The notes beneath the pieces are model-generated. The model was given only the letters and a program-made list of their open reading frames with translations. It made no database searches and was not told the DNA's origin. The translations under genes and the position numbers were made by a program. Of a DNA stretch of 64,000 nucleotides, positions 7,449-15,394 are shown piece after piece. Numbering within the stretch: position 1 is the stretch's first letter; each line of letters opens with the position of its first letter. Origin of the DNA: CAMAVH01 sp046297835 (GTDB lineage Bacteria; Pseudomonadota; Alphaproteobacteria; SMXQ01); assembly GCA_046297835.1 (NCBI GenBank), contig JBKBHI010000011.1, positions 1 through 64,000 of the forward strand, read 5' to 3'.

Positions 7449-8153
7449 ATGTCCGTCAAGAAGACTGCCGCGGCGCTCGCCGCGATTCCGCTGACGCTCG
7501 GCTTGCTGGCGCAAGGCGCGCTCGCCGATCCGCCGCACGGCAAGGGCAAGGGGCCGGGCAAGCCCGGTCGCGAAAGCAATGTGACGATCATCGTCCCCGG
7601 CGTCGTCGCGCCCGCTCCGGTCATCCTGCAGCCGGCGCCGGTCTATGTGCAGCGCGCGCCCGTGGTCTATCGCGCCGGCCCGCCGCCCTGGGCCCCGGCG
7701 CACGGCTATCGCCGCAAGGGCCAGCCGGCCTATGTCGCGCCCTTCGGCATCAATGTCGGCAATTGCTATCGCGAACAAGTCGGCCAGGTGCTCGGCGGCG
7801 TCGCCGGCGCGGCCATCGGCTCGCAGATCGGCCAGGGCACCGGCCAGATCGTCGCGGCGGCCGGCGGCGCGTTGCTCGGCGTGCTGGTCGGCGGCAGCAT
7901 CGGCCGCAGCATGGACCGGCTCGATTACGCCTGCGCCGGCCAGGTGCTCGAATATGCGACGGACAACCGCACCATCGTCTGGAACAACCCGCAGAGCGGC
8001 GGACGCTACCAGTTGACCCCTCTGCGGGCCTATCAGGATGGCGGGCGCTATTGCCGCGAATACACCTCCACTGCCTCGGTCGGCGGCCAGCGCCAGCAGG
8101 TCTATGGCACCGCCTGCCGTCAGCCCGACGGCTCCTGGCAAATCGTCAGCTGA
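7449..8153 (+). CDS. Secreted glycine-zipper surface protein
   Basis: The 234-residue product begins with a signal peptide (ALAAIPLTLGLLAQGALA). A basic, Pro-rich region (GKGKGPGKPGR, then VVAPAPVILQPAPVYVQ) is followed by a glycine-zipper two-helix segment (GQVLGGVAGAAIGSQIG, ALLGVLVGGSIGRSM). The C-terminal domain has YTSTASVGGQRQQVYGTACRQPDGSWQIV, the hallmark of 17-kDa surface antigen-like (RT0821/Lpp0805) proteins. Such proteins sit in the outer membrane or periplasm. An AAGGAGA site at 7436-7442 supports the ATG. It is monocistronic, after a 188-base gap that carries the degraded DUF35 end. Confidence 0.8.
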   Translation: MSVKKTAAALAAIPLTLGLLAQGALADPPHGKGKGPGKPGRESNVTIIVPGVVAPAPVILQPAPVYVQRAPVVYRAGPPPWAPAHGYRRKGQPAYVAPFGINVGNCYREQVGQVLGGVAGAAIGSQIGQGTGQIVAAAGGALLGVLVGGSIGRSMDRLDYACAGQVLEYATDNRTIVWNNPQSGGRYQLTPLRAYQDGGRYCREYTSTASVGGQRQQVYGTACRQPDGSWQIVS

Positions 8154-8407
8154 TTTCGCGTCTTAGGTTTTCGGTTCGGCTTTCGGTTCCCTCGGCATCG
8201 AGCCGAGGGAACTCTTTCGCGCGTCCGCCGTTTGCTAGGGCATGTGCGGAACCCGGCCGGCTCGGTCGGGCGAAATAGTCAAAAATTTTCAGCAGTTTGG
8301 CCGCGAGAGGCAGGATGATTTTATGGCGCGGCTTCTGCTATCTTGGCGCTTCGTCGCTGGCCGAAGCGTCTGTTCGGCCGGTTTTATCGTGAGAATGGGA
8401 ACGTCGG

Positions 8408-8914
8408 ATGTCGGCTTGGGCGGGACGGGGGATCGCCGGGATGGGCGCGTCGAGCGCGCGATCTGGGGCACGCGCTGCCGTTTTGGGCCTTATCGCTCTC
8501 GCGCTCGCGGCTTGCGAACTGATTCAGCCGCAGACGCCCCCCGTGCCGGAGCCGCCGCCCGAGCCCGTGCCTGCGGCCGAACCGGCGCCCGCGCCGGCCG
8601 CCCCCGCGCCGCGCATGCCGCCTGGGCCGCCGCCGCCGCGCCCGCAGTTCGATCTGCAGGGACTGATCGGCGCTGGCGAACATCAAATCACGGCTATGCT
8701 CGGCGAGCCGCGCCAGGTGCGCAACGATCCGCCGGCGATGGTGTGGGACTATCAAGCCAACGGCTGCGCGCTCAGCCTGTTCTTCTATCTCGATCTCAAG
8801 AGCCAGGATTTCCGCACCCTGGCCTACGATTTCGAGTCCGGGGGGGCGACCGACAGCGCCAAGCAAGCCTGTGTTAACCGAATCCAAGACGCCAACCGTG
8901 ACCGCCGACGCTGA
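8408..8914 (+). CDS. Proline-rich lipoprotein with SmpA/OmlA-like C-terminus
   Basis: A hydrophobic segment VLGLIALALAAC with lipobox LAAC (Cys 36) marks an exported lipoprotein. A Pro/Ala/Glu-rich linker (about residues 43-80) leads to a globular end with LIGAGEHQITAMLGEPRQ, VWDYQANGCALSLFFYLD and ESGGATDSAKQACV, resembling the SmpA/OmlA two-strand domain. The start may be ATG 8408 or in-frame ATG 8441; the latter shortens the n-region to a more usual length. The gene's 3' end overlaps the start of the response regulator gene by 44 bases, so the two are translated from one message, and the lipoprotein may feed envelope status to the two-component pair. Confidence 0.7.
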   Translation: MSAWAGRGIAGMGASSARSGARAAVLGLIALALAACELIQPQTPPVPEPPPEPVPAAEPAPAPAAPAPRMPPGPPPPRPQFDLQGLIGAGEHQITAMLGEPRQVRNDPPAMVWDYQANGCALSLFFYLDLKSQDFRTLAYDFESGGATDSAKQACVNRIQDANRDRRR

Positions 8915-9683
8915 TTCCGCCGCGCCGTCCGCCGCCGGCTCCAAAGGCCATGTCGTCCTGATCGACGACGACGAGCTGTTCCGCGAGTCGCTCGAGCAGA
9001 ACCTGCGCGACAGCGGCTACGACGTGCTGACCTTCGACCGCGGCGAGCCGGCCCTGGCCTATTTCCAGAGCAACGTGGCCGATCTCGTCCTGCTCGACTG
9101 GAAGATGCCGGAGATGAACGGCATCGAAGTGCTGCGCCGGCTGCGCCAGATCAACACCGAAATGCCGGTGATTTTCCTCACGGTGCTCAGCGACCAGATC
9201 TACGAGGAGGCGGCGCTGCTGTCCGGCGCGGTCGATTTCGTCGAAAAGTCGCGCAGCTTCACCATCCTCTTGAAGCGCATGGCGCTGATCCTCGGCGGCG
9301 CGAAAACCGGCCAGCAGGAGGGCGGCGCAGCCGCCGCCGCGCCGGCCGAAAAGGAGAAGACCGGCGCGCTGTCGCTCGGCCATCTCGAATTGTCGATCGA
9401 TTCGAGCCGCGCCTTCTGGAAGAAGACGCAAGTCGAGCTGACGCTCACCGAATTCGAGATCGTCCATTACATGGCGACCCACGCCGGCCAGGACGTCCGC
9501 TACCGCGAGATCTACGACATCGTCCACGGCAAGGGGTTCGTGGCCGGCGAGGGGCCGGAGGGCTTCCGCGCCAACGTCCGCACTTTCATCAAACGCATCC
9601 GCCAGAAATTCCGGGCGGTCGACGCCGGGTTCGAGCAGATCGAGAATTATCCGGGCTTCGGCTACCGCTGGCGCGAGAACTGA
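8871..9683 (+). CDS. ChvI-like response regulator (OmpR family)
   Basis: The 270-residue protein has a receiver domain (acidic pair in VVLIDDDELF, phospho-Asp in LVLLDWKMPEMNG near residue 84, Thr in IFLTVLSD, Lys in FVEKSRSF). An Ala/Glu linker leads to a winged-helix output domain (LTLTEFEIVHYMATHAGQDVRY, VRTFIKRIRQKF, IENYPGFGYRW). The VDFVEKSRSF block is characteristic of ChvI-type regulators of alphaproteobacteria, which control envelope and exopolysaccharide genes. The likely start is GTG 8871, inside the lipoprotein gene. The kinase gene begins 8 bases after the stop, so the pair is an operon. Confidence 0.85.
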   Translation: MLTESKTPTVTADADSAAPSAAGSKGHVVLIDDDELFRESLEQNLRDSGYDVLTFDRGEPALAYFQSNVADLVLLDWKMPEMNGIEVLRRLRQINTEMPVIFLTVLSDQIYEEAALLSGAVDFVEKSRSFTILLKRMALILGGAKTGQQEGGAAAAAPAEKEKTGALSLGHLELSIDSSRAFWKKTQVELTLTEFEIVHYMATHAGQDVRYREIYDIVHGKGFVAGEGPEGFRANVRTFIKRIRQKFRAVDAGFEQIENYPGFGYRWREN

Positions 9684-9690
9684 GGCGGCC

Positions 9691-11190
9691 ATGGACCCGC
9701 TCTTGCGCCTCGCTTCGTCCATCGCCGGGAAGCTCGCGCTCATCCTGATCGTTTTCGTCGCCTGCCCGCTGATCATCTACAGCCAGTTTCGCGATGCCGA
9801 CGCCGACAAGAACGAGCTGCTGCTGCGCTCGGTGCGCGAGCAGGGGCGTCTCGTCGCCCAGGCGTTGACGCCGGTCCTCACCTCCGCCGACGCCGCCGCG
9901 CTGCCCAAGCTGCGCCAGGGCGTCGAGAAGCTGGTCGAAGGCCCGCTCAAGGTGCGCCTCCTGCTGCGTCCGCAGGCCGCCGAGCCGGACAATTTCTTCT
10001 ACATCGCCTCGGTGCCGCCGGTCGCCGCCGACCTCTTGCAGCGCGAGCGCAAGGAACTGCTCGACACCGGCATCCTCGAACGGCTGCGCGGCAGCTGCGA
10101 GGGCGACGGCCCGCTGGCGCTGCGCTACACCAATCCGGCCGGCGAGCAGGAAGTGCTGAGCTCGGTCACGCCGATCAATACGGCGGCGGGCTGCTGGGCC
10201 GTCATCACCTCGCACACCACCGCCGATTTCCTCGGCTCCTCGCTCGGCCAGCCCTATTGGCGCACCACGGCGGTGCAATGGGCGGCGGCGATCTATCTCA
10301 TCATGGCGATGCTGGTGATCTCGCTGTTCCTCGGCATCTGGGGCAACCTGCGCCGTTTCGGCCGCATCGCCCGCGCCATCCGCCAGGACCGGCTGCGCGG
10401 CGCGTCCTTCGCCGCGCTCAACCAGGTGCCCGAGCTGCACGGCGTCGCCGTCGAGTTCGACCATATGGTCGGCACGCTGCAAGGTTCGGCCGCCGCCATC
10501 CGCAGCGCCGCCGAGGAGAACGCCCACGCGCTGAAAACGCCGATCGCCGTCATCTCGCAGTCGTTGGAGCCCTTGAAGCGCGCGGTGCCCGAGTCCGACG
10601 CGCGCGGCCGGCGCGCGCTCCAGCTCATCGAACGCTCGGTCGACAAGCTCGACGCGCTCGTCTCGGCGGCCCGCCGCATGGACGAAGCCATCGCCGAGCT
10701 CATCAATCCGCCGCGCGAGCCGGTCGATCTGTCCGCCCTCGTCGCCCGCCTGCTCACCGATTACGAGGAGAAGATGCGCGGCGAGGGGATGAAGCTCGAC
10801 CAGCGCGTGCTGCCCGATCTCCATGTCGTCGGCAGCATCGACCTCTTGGAAACCGCCATCGAGAACGTCGTCGAGAACGCGATCAGCTTCTCGCCGGCCA
10901 AAGCCGGCGTCACGGTCACGCTCGTCACCGAGGGGGCCGACGCGGTGCTCACGGTCGCCGACGAGGGGCCGGGCGTCGATCCGCGTCACCTCGCCATGAT
11001 CTTCGAGCGCTATTTCTCGCATCGGCCGGCGCGCGATCCGCTCGGGCCGGGCGTCGAGGGCGAAACCCATTTCGGCATCGGCCTGTGGATCGTCCGGCGC
11101 AATATCGAGGCGCTCGACGGCTCGGTGACGGCGCTGAATCGTCCGCAGGGCGGCCTGGCCATCACGATCCGTTTACCGCTGGCCAAATAA
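9691..11190 (+). CDS. ChvG-like sensor histidine kinase
   Basis: The protein (499 aa) has an N-terminal transmembrane helix (LALILIVFVACPLIIY), a periplasmic domain of about 170 residues with two Cys, a second helix (AAAIYLIMAMLVISLFLGIW), a HAMP-like stretch, the phosphoacceptor block EENAHALKTPIAVI (His near residue 276), and the ATPase domain (ENVVENAISFSP, ADEGPGVDP, HFGIGLWIVRRNIEAL). The H-box differs from the textbook SHELRTPL but is normal for this subgroup. It should phosphorylate the regulator encoded 8 bases upstream. The membrane and periplasmic architecture resembles ChvG; the physiological stimulus is not visible. Confidence 0.85.
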   Translation: MDPLLRLASSIAGKLALILIVFVACPLIIYSQFRDADADKNELLLRSVREQGRLVAQALTPVLTSADAAALPKLRQGVEKLVEGPLKVRLLLRPQAAEPDNFFYIASVPPVAADLLQRERKELLDTGILERLRGSCEGDGPLALRYTNPAGEQEVLSSVTPINTAAGCWAVITSHTTADFLGSSLGQPYWRTTAVQWAAAIYLIMAMLVISLFLGIWGNLRRFGRIARAIRQDRLRGASFAALNQVPELHGVAVEFDHMVGTLQGSAAAIRSAAEENAHALKTPIAVISQSLEPLKRAVPESDARGRRALQLIERSVDKLDALVSAARRMDEAIAELINPPREPVDLSALVARLLTDYEEKMRGEGMKLDQRVLPDLHVVGSIDLLETAIENVVENAISFSPAKAGVTVTLVTEGADAVLTVADEGPGVDPRHLAMIFERYFSHRPARDPLGPGVEGETHFGIGLWIVRRNIEALDGSVTALNRPQGGLAITIRLPLAK

Positions 11191-11352
11191 TCATAAAAAT
11201 CAATGAATTGCGGCTTGGCGCGGGCCGGCGCCTTGTCACAACTTTGCCCCAACCTTGCCGCAAGACCGCCCAATCAAGCTCGCATAGCTTGATCTCGCCG
11301 GGGACGAGTTCCCCCTGCGAGCGAGAGCAACAGCAAGCGGTCCCCGTTCCCG

Positions 11353-11832
11353 ATGCCGACAGTCGCGCGTCTGCCAGCGGATCAAATTCCCCTCAGCCCG
11401 CCAAACGGGTCTGATGCATTCCTGCGTCAAATCGAGCGCAGCATCGCGCTGCTCGGCGGCCAGCATTTTCTCCGCATCTCCTTGTTCCGCCTGCAGTTCG
11501 TCGGCGCGGCCGACATCGGCGCGCGCGCCCGCCAAGCCCTCGCCACCCTCGGCATGATCGGCGAATTGCCGGACGGCAGCCTCGGCCTGCTGTTCGTCGG
11601 CCCGCGCGCCGCCGGGCAGGACGATCTCGCCGTCGAGCGCATGGTCGCCGACAAGCTCAATCAGGCGCTGGCTCAGGCCGCGCCTTCCGCCGCGCGACTT
11701 CTGTCTCTCACCGCCGCCCACCGCTTCGCCGACGAGATCGGCGGCGTCGACGATCTGATCGACGAGGCGCTGTTCGTCGCGGCGACGCGCCGCAGCCTCG
11801 CGCGGCCCGCTCCGCTGCGGAAGGCCTCGTGA
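11353..11832 (+). CDS. Hypothetical protein, first gene of a coupled trio
   Basis: I do not recognise this 159-residue protein. It has no signal peptide. The alternating beta/alpha pattern (FLRISLFRLQFV, ARQALATLGMIGELPDGSLGLLFVGP, VERMVADKLNQAL, LLSLTAAHRF) resembles a degenerate GGDEF-like or ferredoxin-like fold without catalytic motifs. Its stop overlaps the start of the glucosaminidase gene (TGATG, 11830-11834), so the two are translationally coupled and probably work together. A 162-base gap separates it from the kinase gene, long enough for its own promoter. Confidence 0.6.
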   Translation: MPTVARLPADQIPLSPPNGSDAFLRQIERSIALLGGQHFLRISLFRLQFVGAADIGARARQALATLGMIGELPDGSLGLLFVGPRAAGQDDLAVERMVADKLNQALAQAAPSAARLLSLTAAHRFADEIGGVDDLIDEALFVAATRRSLARPAPLRKAS

Positions 11833-12788
11833 TGGCGGCGGTCGCGCGTCTCAGCCGGGATTTCCTGCTGCGCGCCAGCGTCGCGGCGGCCATCGTCGCC
11901 GGCGTCGCCGTGGCCGCCTGGCAGGAGCATGCCACGAGCGACATCGCCCTGCGCGGCGAGATTTCCGCCGCCTGGCTCGCCGACTACCATCGCGAATTGG
12001 GCTACAGCCTCGACGACGTGCGCCGCGCCGGATTGCCGGTGCCGCGCGTGATCCTCGCCGAATTGCCGGTCGATCTGGCGAAGGTCGAGCCGACGCCGCT
12101 GCGCAAGCGCCTGTTCATCGAAGGGCTCCTGCCGGTTGTGCTCGACGTCAACGAACGTATCGCCGGGGAGCGGGCGCGGCTGCAAGACATGCTCGTCCGG
12201 CAGAACGCCGGCGAGGAATTGTCGTCGCGCGACCGCGTTTGGCTCGCCGACATCGCCGCGCGCTACGGCAGCGACGATATGGCCGAGCTGCTGCGCCGCG
12301 TCGATATCGTGCCGCCGTCGCTCGCCATCGCCCAGGCGGCGTTGGAAAGCGGTTGGGGCTCGTCGCGCTTCGCCCAGGAAGGCAACGCCCTGTTCGGCCA
12401 GCGCGTCTACGGCGCCGGCAGCTCGCGTTTCGGCATGCAGCCGAAGGGCTTGGCGGAGTCCATCGATTTCCGCGTGCGCGGCTTCGCCAGCTTGAGCGAA
12501 TCGGTCGCCGCCTACGCCGAGAATCTCAACAGTTTCGCGGCCTACGAGGGCTTGCGCGCGACGCGCGCCGGCTTGCGCGCCGAGGGCCGCGCGCCGGACG
12601 GCCTGAGCTTGGCCGGCAATCTGCTGCGCTATTCGGAAATGGGCGGGCATTACGTCGGCCAGGTCCGCGATCTCATCCGGGCCAACGGCTTGGCCGCCTT
12701 GGACAAGGCGCGTCTCGCCGACGGAAATTCGGCAGCCTCAACGGTCAAGCCGTCGCTAGAGCGGCAAACGGAGCGTAAGGACATTTAG
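11832..12788 (+). CDS. Bax-like glucosaminidase-domain protein
   Basis: An N-terminal membrane anchor (ASVAAAIVAGVAVAAW) is followed by a helical region and a GH73-like peptidoglycan hydrolase domain. The domain has PPSLAIAQAALESGWGSSRFA (catalytic Glu in LESGWG near residue 175), GNALFGQRVY, FASLSESVAAYAENLN and LLRYSEMGGHYVGQVRDLI. This is the organisation of Bax/FlgJ-C-terminus-like proteins that cut the glycan strands of the cell wall from the periplasmic side. ATG 11832 overlaps the preceding stop, and the next gene starts one base after this stop. The flanking ChvI/ChvG-like genes suggest envelope control, but no shared operator was seen. Confidence 0.8.
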   Translation: MAAVARLSRDFLLRASVAAAIVAGVAVAAWQEHATSDIALRGEISAAWLADYHRELGYSLDDVRRAGLPVPRVILAELPVDLAKVEPTPLRKRLFIEGLLPVVLDVNERIAGERARLQDMLVRQNAGEELSSRDRVWLADIAARYGSDDMAELLRRVDIVPPSLAIAQAALESGWGSSRFAQEGNALFGQRVYGAGSSRFGMQPKGLAESIDFRVRGFASLSESVAAYAENLNSFAAYEGLRATRAGLRAEGRAPDGLSLAGNLLRYSEMGGHYVGQVRDLIRANGLAALDKARLADGNSAASTVKPSLERQTERKDI

Positions 12789-12789
12789 C

Positions 12790-13239
12790 GTGCGTGTGTG
12801 CTGGGAGACGGATATCGCCTGGCGACAGGCGCTCGCGGGATCGGCCGTCGCGCTGACTGTCGCGATCGGCGTCGCCTTGGCGAGCGATCGCGGCGTCTCG
12901 TCGACGCAAAACGGCCAGGAGCAGTTCGCGACGCGCGGCGCCGAGGAGATCGAGAGTTTGTCGCCGGGCAACCGGCTGATCGCCGAAGCGCTGTTCGCGG
13001 CGCAAGCGCCGGACGCGCAAGGGCGCGCGAGCTGGTCGCTCACGAAGATCGCGGCGGAGCGCGGCGCGGGCCAGAACTGGGGCGACGTGTTTCATCGGAT
13101 GAAGAGCGAGAACCTGCTGCGCGCCGACACGCTCGGCCAGGTCGTGACTTGGTATCAATACAATTATCTTAAGCCGGAGCCTTACATGTCGTTCGGCGGC
13201 GCGGCGATCCCCGCGAGCGGCAAAAGCTACGGGAACTAG
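12790..13239 (+). CDS. Hypothetical exported or membrane-anchored protein
   Basis: The 149-residue product starts at GTG 12790, one base after the glucosaminidase stop, so it belongs to that operon. A hydrophobic stretch (ALAGSAVALTVAIGVALA) anchors or exports it. The rest has a conserved-looking helical core: LSPGNRLIAEALFAAQ, WSLTKIAAERGAGQNWGDVFHRMKSENLL, GQVVTWYQYN. I do not recognise a named family. Position and topology suggest a periplasmic partner of the cell-wall hydrolase. Confidence 0.65.
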   Translation: MRVCWETDIAWRQALAGSAVALTVAIGVALASDRGVSSTQNGQEQFATRGAEEIESLSPGNRLIAEALFAAQAPDAQGRASWSLTKIAAERGAGQNWGDVFHRMKSENLLRADTLGQVVTWYQYNYLKPEPYMSFGGAAIPASGKSYGN

Positions 13240-13304
13240 CCGGGCGTCCCGGCGTTTTTAGAAGCAGTAAGCGTCGACTCGAGCATTTGGAAGGAGCGAA
13301 AAGA

Positions 13305-13532
13305 ATGACCACCGTTAAGAAGATGGGCGCTATCGGTCTGATGATGTTCGGCCTCGCGGCCTGTTCGAACATGAACGACAGCCAGCAGCGCACGCTGTCG
13401 GGCGGCGCTATCGGCGCGGCCGGCGGCGCTGTGGTCGGCGCGTTGACCGGCAGCTGGGTGGCGGGCGCCTTGATCGGCGGCGCTGGCGGCGCCGCGGTCG
13501 GCGCGATCACTTCGGAGAACAACCGCAAGTAA
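13305..13532 (+). CDS. Small glycine-zipper lipoprotein
   Basis: The product (75 aa) has a lipoprotein signal (MMFGLAAC, lipobox LAAC) followed by a glycine zipper (GGAIGAAGGAVVGALTGSW, then ALIGGAGGAAVGAI) and a short charged end. Similar YMGG-like/osmotically inducible lipoproteins are common in alphaproteobacteria; they probably sit in the outer membrane. AAGGAG at 13291-13296 fits ATG 13305; an in-frame ATG at 13287 lies upstream of that site. The coding end is followed after 14 bases by the triplicated hairpin repeat, so its message would carry these structures if transcription continues. Confidence 0.8.
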   Translation: MTTVKKMGAIGLMMFGLAACSNMNDSQQRTLSGGAIGAAGGAVVGALTGSWVAGALIGGAGGAAVGAITSENNRK

Positions 13533-13546
13533 GCGGGTGGCGGAAT

Positions 13547-13613
13547 GCTTCGTCGGCTGGCCCCCCGGCGGCTTACGAAGCAGGACGCGGGTGTCGCGAC
13601 GGGCATCCGCGTC
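13547..13613 (+). repeat. Structured repeat, copy 1 of 3
   Basis: The unit has two hairpins. Hairpin A (13547-13581) is closed by GCTTCGT/ACGAAGC around the shared 20-base block at 13553-13572. Hairpin B (13584-13613) is closed by GACGCGG/CCGCGTC around a 24-base core (13587-13610) identical in all three copies. A short perfect hairpin (GGGAGCG/CGCTCCC, 13623-13645) and another (GATGCGG/CCGCATC, 13660-13680) follow before copy 2. Confidence 0.85.
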
Positions 13614-13688
13614 TTTAACTCCGGGAGCGCTGAAAAGCCGCTCCCAGTCGCAAGAACAAGATGCGGCGACGAACCGCATCGACGGAAA

Positions 13689-13754
13689 CTCCGTCGGCTG
13701 GCCCCCCGGCGGCCTACGGAGCGGGCGCGGGTGTCGCGACGGGCATCCGCGCCC
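13689..13754 (+). repeat. Structured repeat, copy 2 of 3
   Basis: Hairpin A (13689-13721) is closed by CTCCGT/ACGGAG and hairpin B (13723-13754) by GGGCGCGG/CCGCGCCC. Both outer stems differ from copy 1 on both sides, so pairing is kept by compensating changes. The shared block is at 13694-13713 and the invariant core at 13727-13750. An alternative stem GACGGA/TCCGTC (13681-13695) competes with hairpin A. Confidence 0.85.
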
Positions 13755-13782
13755 ATAAATCCGCGCTGAGGCGCGACAAGAA

Positions 13783-13847
13783 CTTCTTCGGCTGGCCCCC
13801 CGGCGGCCGAGGGAGCAGGAGCGGGTGTCGCGACGGGCATCCGCTCC
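13783..13847 (+). repeat. Structured repeat, copy 3 of 3, ending in a T tract
   Basis: Hairpin A (13783-13815) pairs CTTCTTCGGC with GCCGAGGGAG, using two G-T pairs. Hairpin B (13818-13847) pairs GGAGCGG with CCGCTCC around the invariant core at 13821-13844. It is followed by TTTTATTT, so this copy could terminate transcription from the left. The stretch 13533-13880 holds no convincing gene. Confidence 0.85.
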
Positions 13848-13880
13848 TTTTATTTGTCCCCGCTCTTCTTCTTCACAGGC

Positions 13881-14348
13881 TCAGGCGTGGCGCGCGCGGC
13901 CCCAGCGCAGCGGCGCGGTGACGAGCCCGTAAGCGAGCCACCCGAGAACCATGCCGGCGAGCGCGCTGATCAGGCTCGCCGTGTCGAGCGGCAGCGACGG
14001 CTGGAAATTGGCTAGCGCCGCCTCGGCGATGCTTTTGTCCACGTCGCGCAACAGCGCCAGCGGCCGCCACAAGGGATCTGCGCCCAGGATCGCGTCATAG
14101 GCGCGCGCCAGGGCCTCGACGCGGCGTTCGGCGGCGGAGACCAGAGCGGCCTGCATGTCGACGGGCAGCGGGCCCGCGTAATCGTTGGCGCGCATCTTCT
14201 CCAACGTCAGGCGCGCTTCGTCGACATGACCGCCGAGGCGCTGCAAATAGGCGGCGCTGAACGCCTGCGCTTGCGACGTCGCTAGGCCGGCGGCGGCCGC
14301 GACGATAGTGCCGGCCAGGGAATCGATCTTGCGCAACAGCCAGGGCAT
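13881..14348 (-). CDS. DUF2937 family membrane protein
   Basis: The 155-residue protein has an N-terminal helix (LAGTIVAAAAGLATSQ), then AFSAAYLQRLGGHVDEARLTLEKM, and a C-terminal membrane helix (LISALAGMVLGWLAYGLVTAPL) ending in a basic tail. This layout (YLQRLGGH-DEA core between membrane segments) is that of DUF2937, a family of unknown function. The open frame runs much further upstream on this strand, but ATG 14348 with GAGGA just before it starts exactly at the family's N-terminus; the upstream part is antisense to the SDR gene. It diverges from the SDR gene across a 102-base gap. Confidence 0.8.
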   Translation of the reverse strand: MPWLLRKIDSLAGTIVAAAAGLATSQAQAFSAAYLQRLGGHVDEARLTLEKMRANDYAGPLPVDMQAALVSAAERRVEALARAYDAILGADPLWRPLALLRDVDKSIAEAALANFQPSLPLDTASLISALAGMVLGWLAYGLVTAPLRWGRARHA

Positions 14349-14450
14349 AAATCCTCGCGGGAAACTTGGCAGGGTTCCGCCGAGTGTGGCACTTTCCTTG
14401 CCGACAATGAACGCCGTAGAAAAATGGCGCAGGTAGGGCAGGGGGACGCG

Positions 14451-15281
14451 ATGGCGATGGATCTGCAGGGCCGCGTGGCGGTGGTGACGGGCGCGAGCCG
14501 GGGGCTCGGGCGCGCCATGGCGCAGGGCTTGGCCGAAGCCGGCGCCCGGGTCGTGCTGGCCGCGCCGCCGAGCGACGCCCTCACGGCCGCCGCCGCCGAA
14601 ATCGCCGCGCGCGTCGGGGCCAATCGCGTGGTCGCCGTGGCGACCGACATCACCAAGGCGGAAGATTGCCGGCGGCTGATCGCCGAGACGCTGGCGCGCT
14701 TCGGCGAGTTCGACGTGCTGATCAACAACGCGCGCCGGCCGCATCGCGGGCGCGGCCTGCCGCCGAACGGCAATTCGCTGCCGTTCTGGGAATCCGACCC
14801 CGACATCTGGATGGAGACGGTGCATGTCAACGTCAACGGCACCTTCCTGCTCAGCCATCTGGTCGCGCCCCACCTGATCCGCCAGGGCTGGGGCCGCATC
14901 GTCAACCTCACCACGAGCATCGACACGATGCAGCGCCGGCGCAATTCGCCCTACGGCGTCACCAAGGCGGCGCTCGAAGCGGCGACGATGATCTGGGCGC
15001 AGGATCTCGACGGCACCGGGGTCACGGTCAATTCGCTGATCCCGGGCGGGGCGTGCGACAGCGATCCCGACCGGCCGCCGGGGCGCGGGCAGAGCGCGCT
15101 TCTGCCGGTCGACGTCATGAACCCGCTCGCCGTCTGGCTCGCCTCCGACCTGTCCGACGGCATGACCGGCGGGCGCTACGTCGGCAAACTGTGGGACGCC
15201 TCCCTGCCGCCGAACGAAGCCGCGGCGCGCTGCCGCGAAGCGCCGGTGTTGCGCGCGCCGCCGGAGCGCAAGGGCCTGTAA
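14451..15281 (+). CDS. SDR-family NAD(P)-dependent oxidoreductase
   Basis: A classical short-chain dehydrogenase of 276 residues: dinucleotide motif TGASRGLG (residues 13-20), a truncated NNA block (LINNARRP), a Ser around residue 156 in LTTSIDT, and the catalytic pair YGVTK (Tyr 168, Lys 172). It reduces a ketone or oxidises an alcohol with NAD(P)H; the substrate cannot be deduced. Start ATG 14451 follows GGGGGA. An in-frame ATG at 14424 would add nine residues with no ribosome site. It appears monocistronic. Confidence 0.85.
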   Translation: MAMDLQGRVAVVTGASRGLGRAMAQGLAEAGARVVLAAPPSDALTAAAAEIAARVGANRVVAVATDITKAEDCRRLIAETLARFGEFDVLINNARRPHRGRGLPPNGNSLPFWESDPDIWMETVHVNVNGTFLLSHLVAPHLIRQGWGRIVNLTTSIDTMQRRRNSPYGVTKAALEAATMIWAQDLDGTGVTVNSLIPGGACDSDPDRPPGRGQSALLPVDVMNPLAVWLASDLSDGMTGGRYVGKLWDASLPPNEAAARCREAPVLRAPPERKGL

Positions 15282-15394
15282 CCGGCCGGTCATAAGGCGA
15301 GTCGCCGTCCTGTCGTGAGGCTCTCTTAAGAGTCGATGCGTCCCCCCGGGCATGCCGCCCGCCGGGCCGTCATCCACTTGCGAGAGAGAACGCC

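Noticed and set aside
9589..11070. Long minus-strand open frame opposite the histidine kinase
   Set aside because: The plus strand carries a full kinase with all motifs; the reverse frame has no family features.
13547..13847. CRISPR-like reading of the three repeats
   Set aside because: Only three units with unequal spacing; the variable parts are stem arms that pair, not unique spacers, and there are no cas genes.
14349..15377. Upstream extension of the DUF2937 frame on the minus strand
   Set aside because: Only the part from ATG 14348 has family similarity and a ribosome site; the rest is antisense to the SDR gene.
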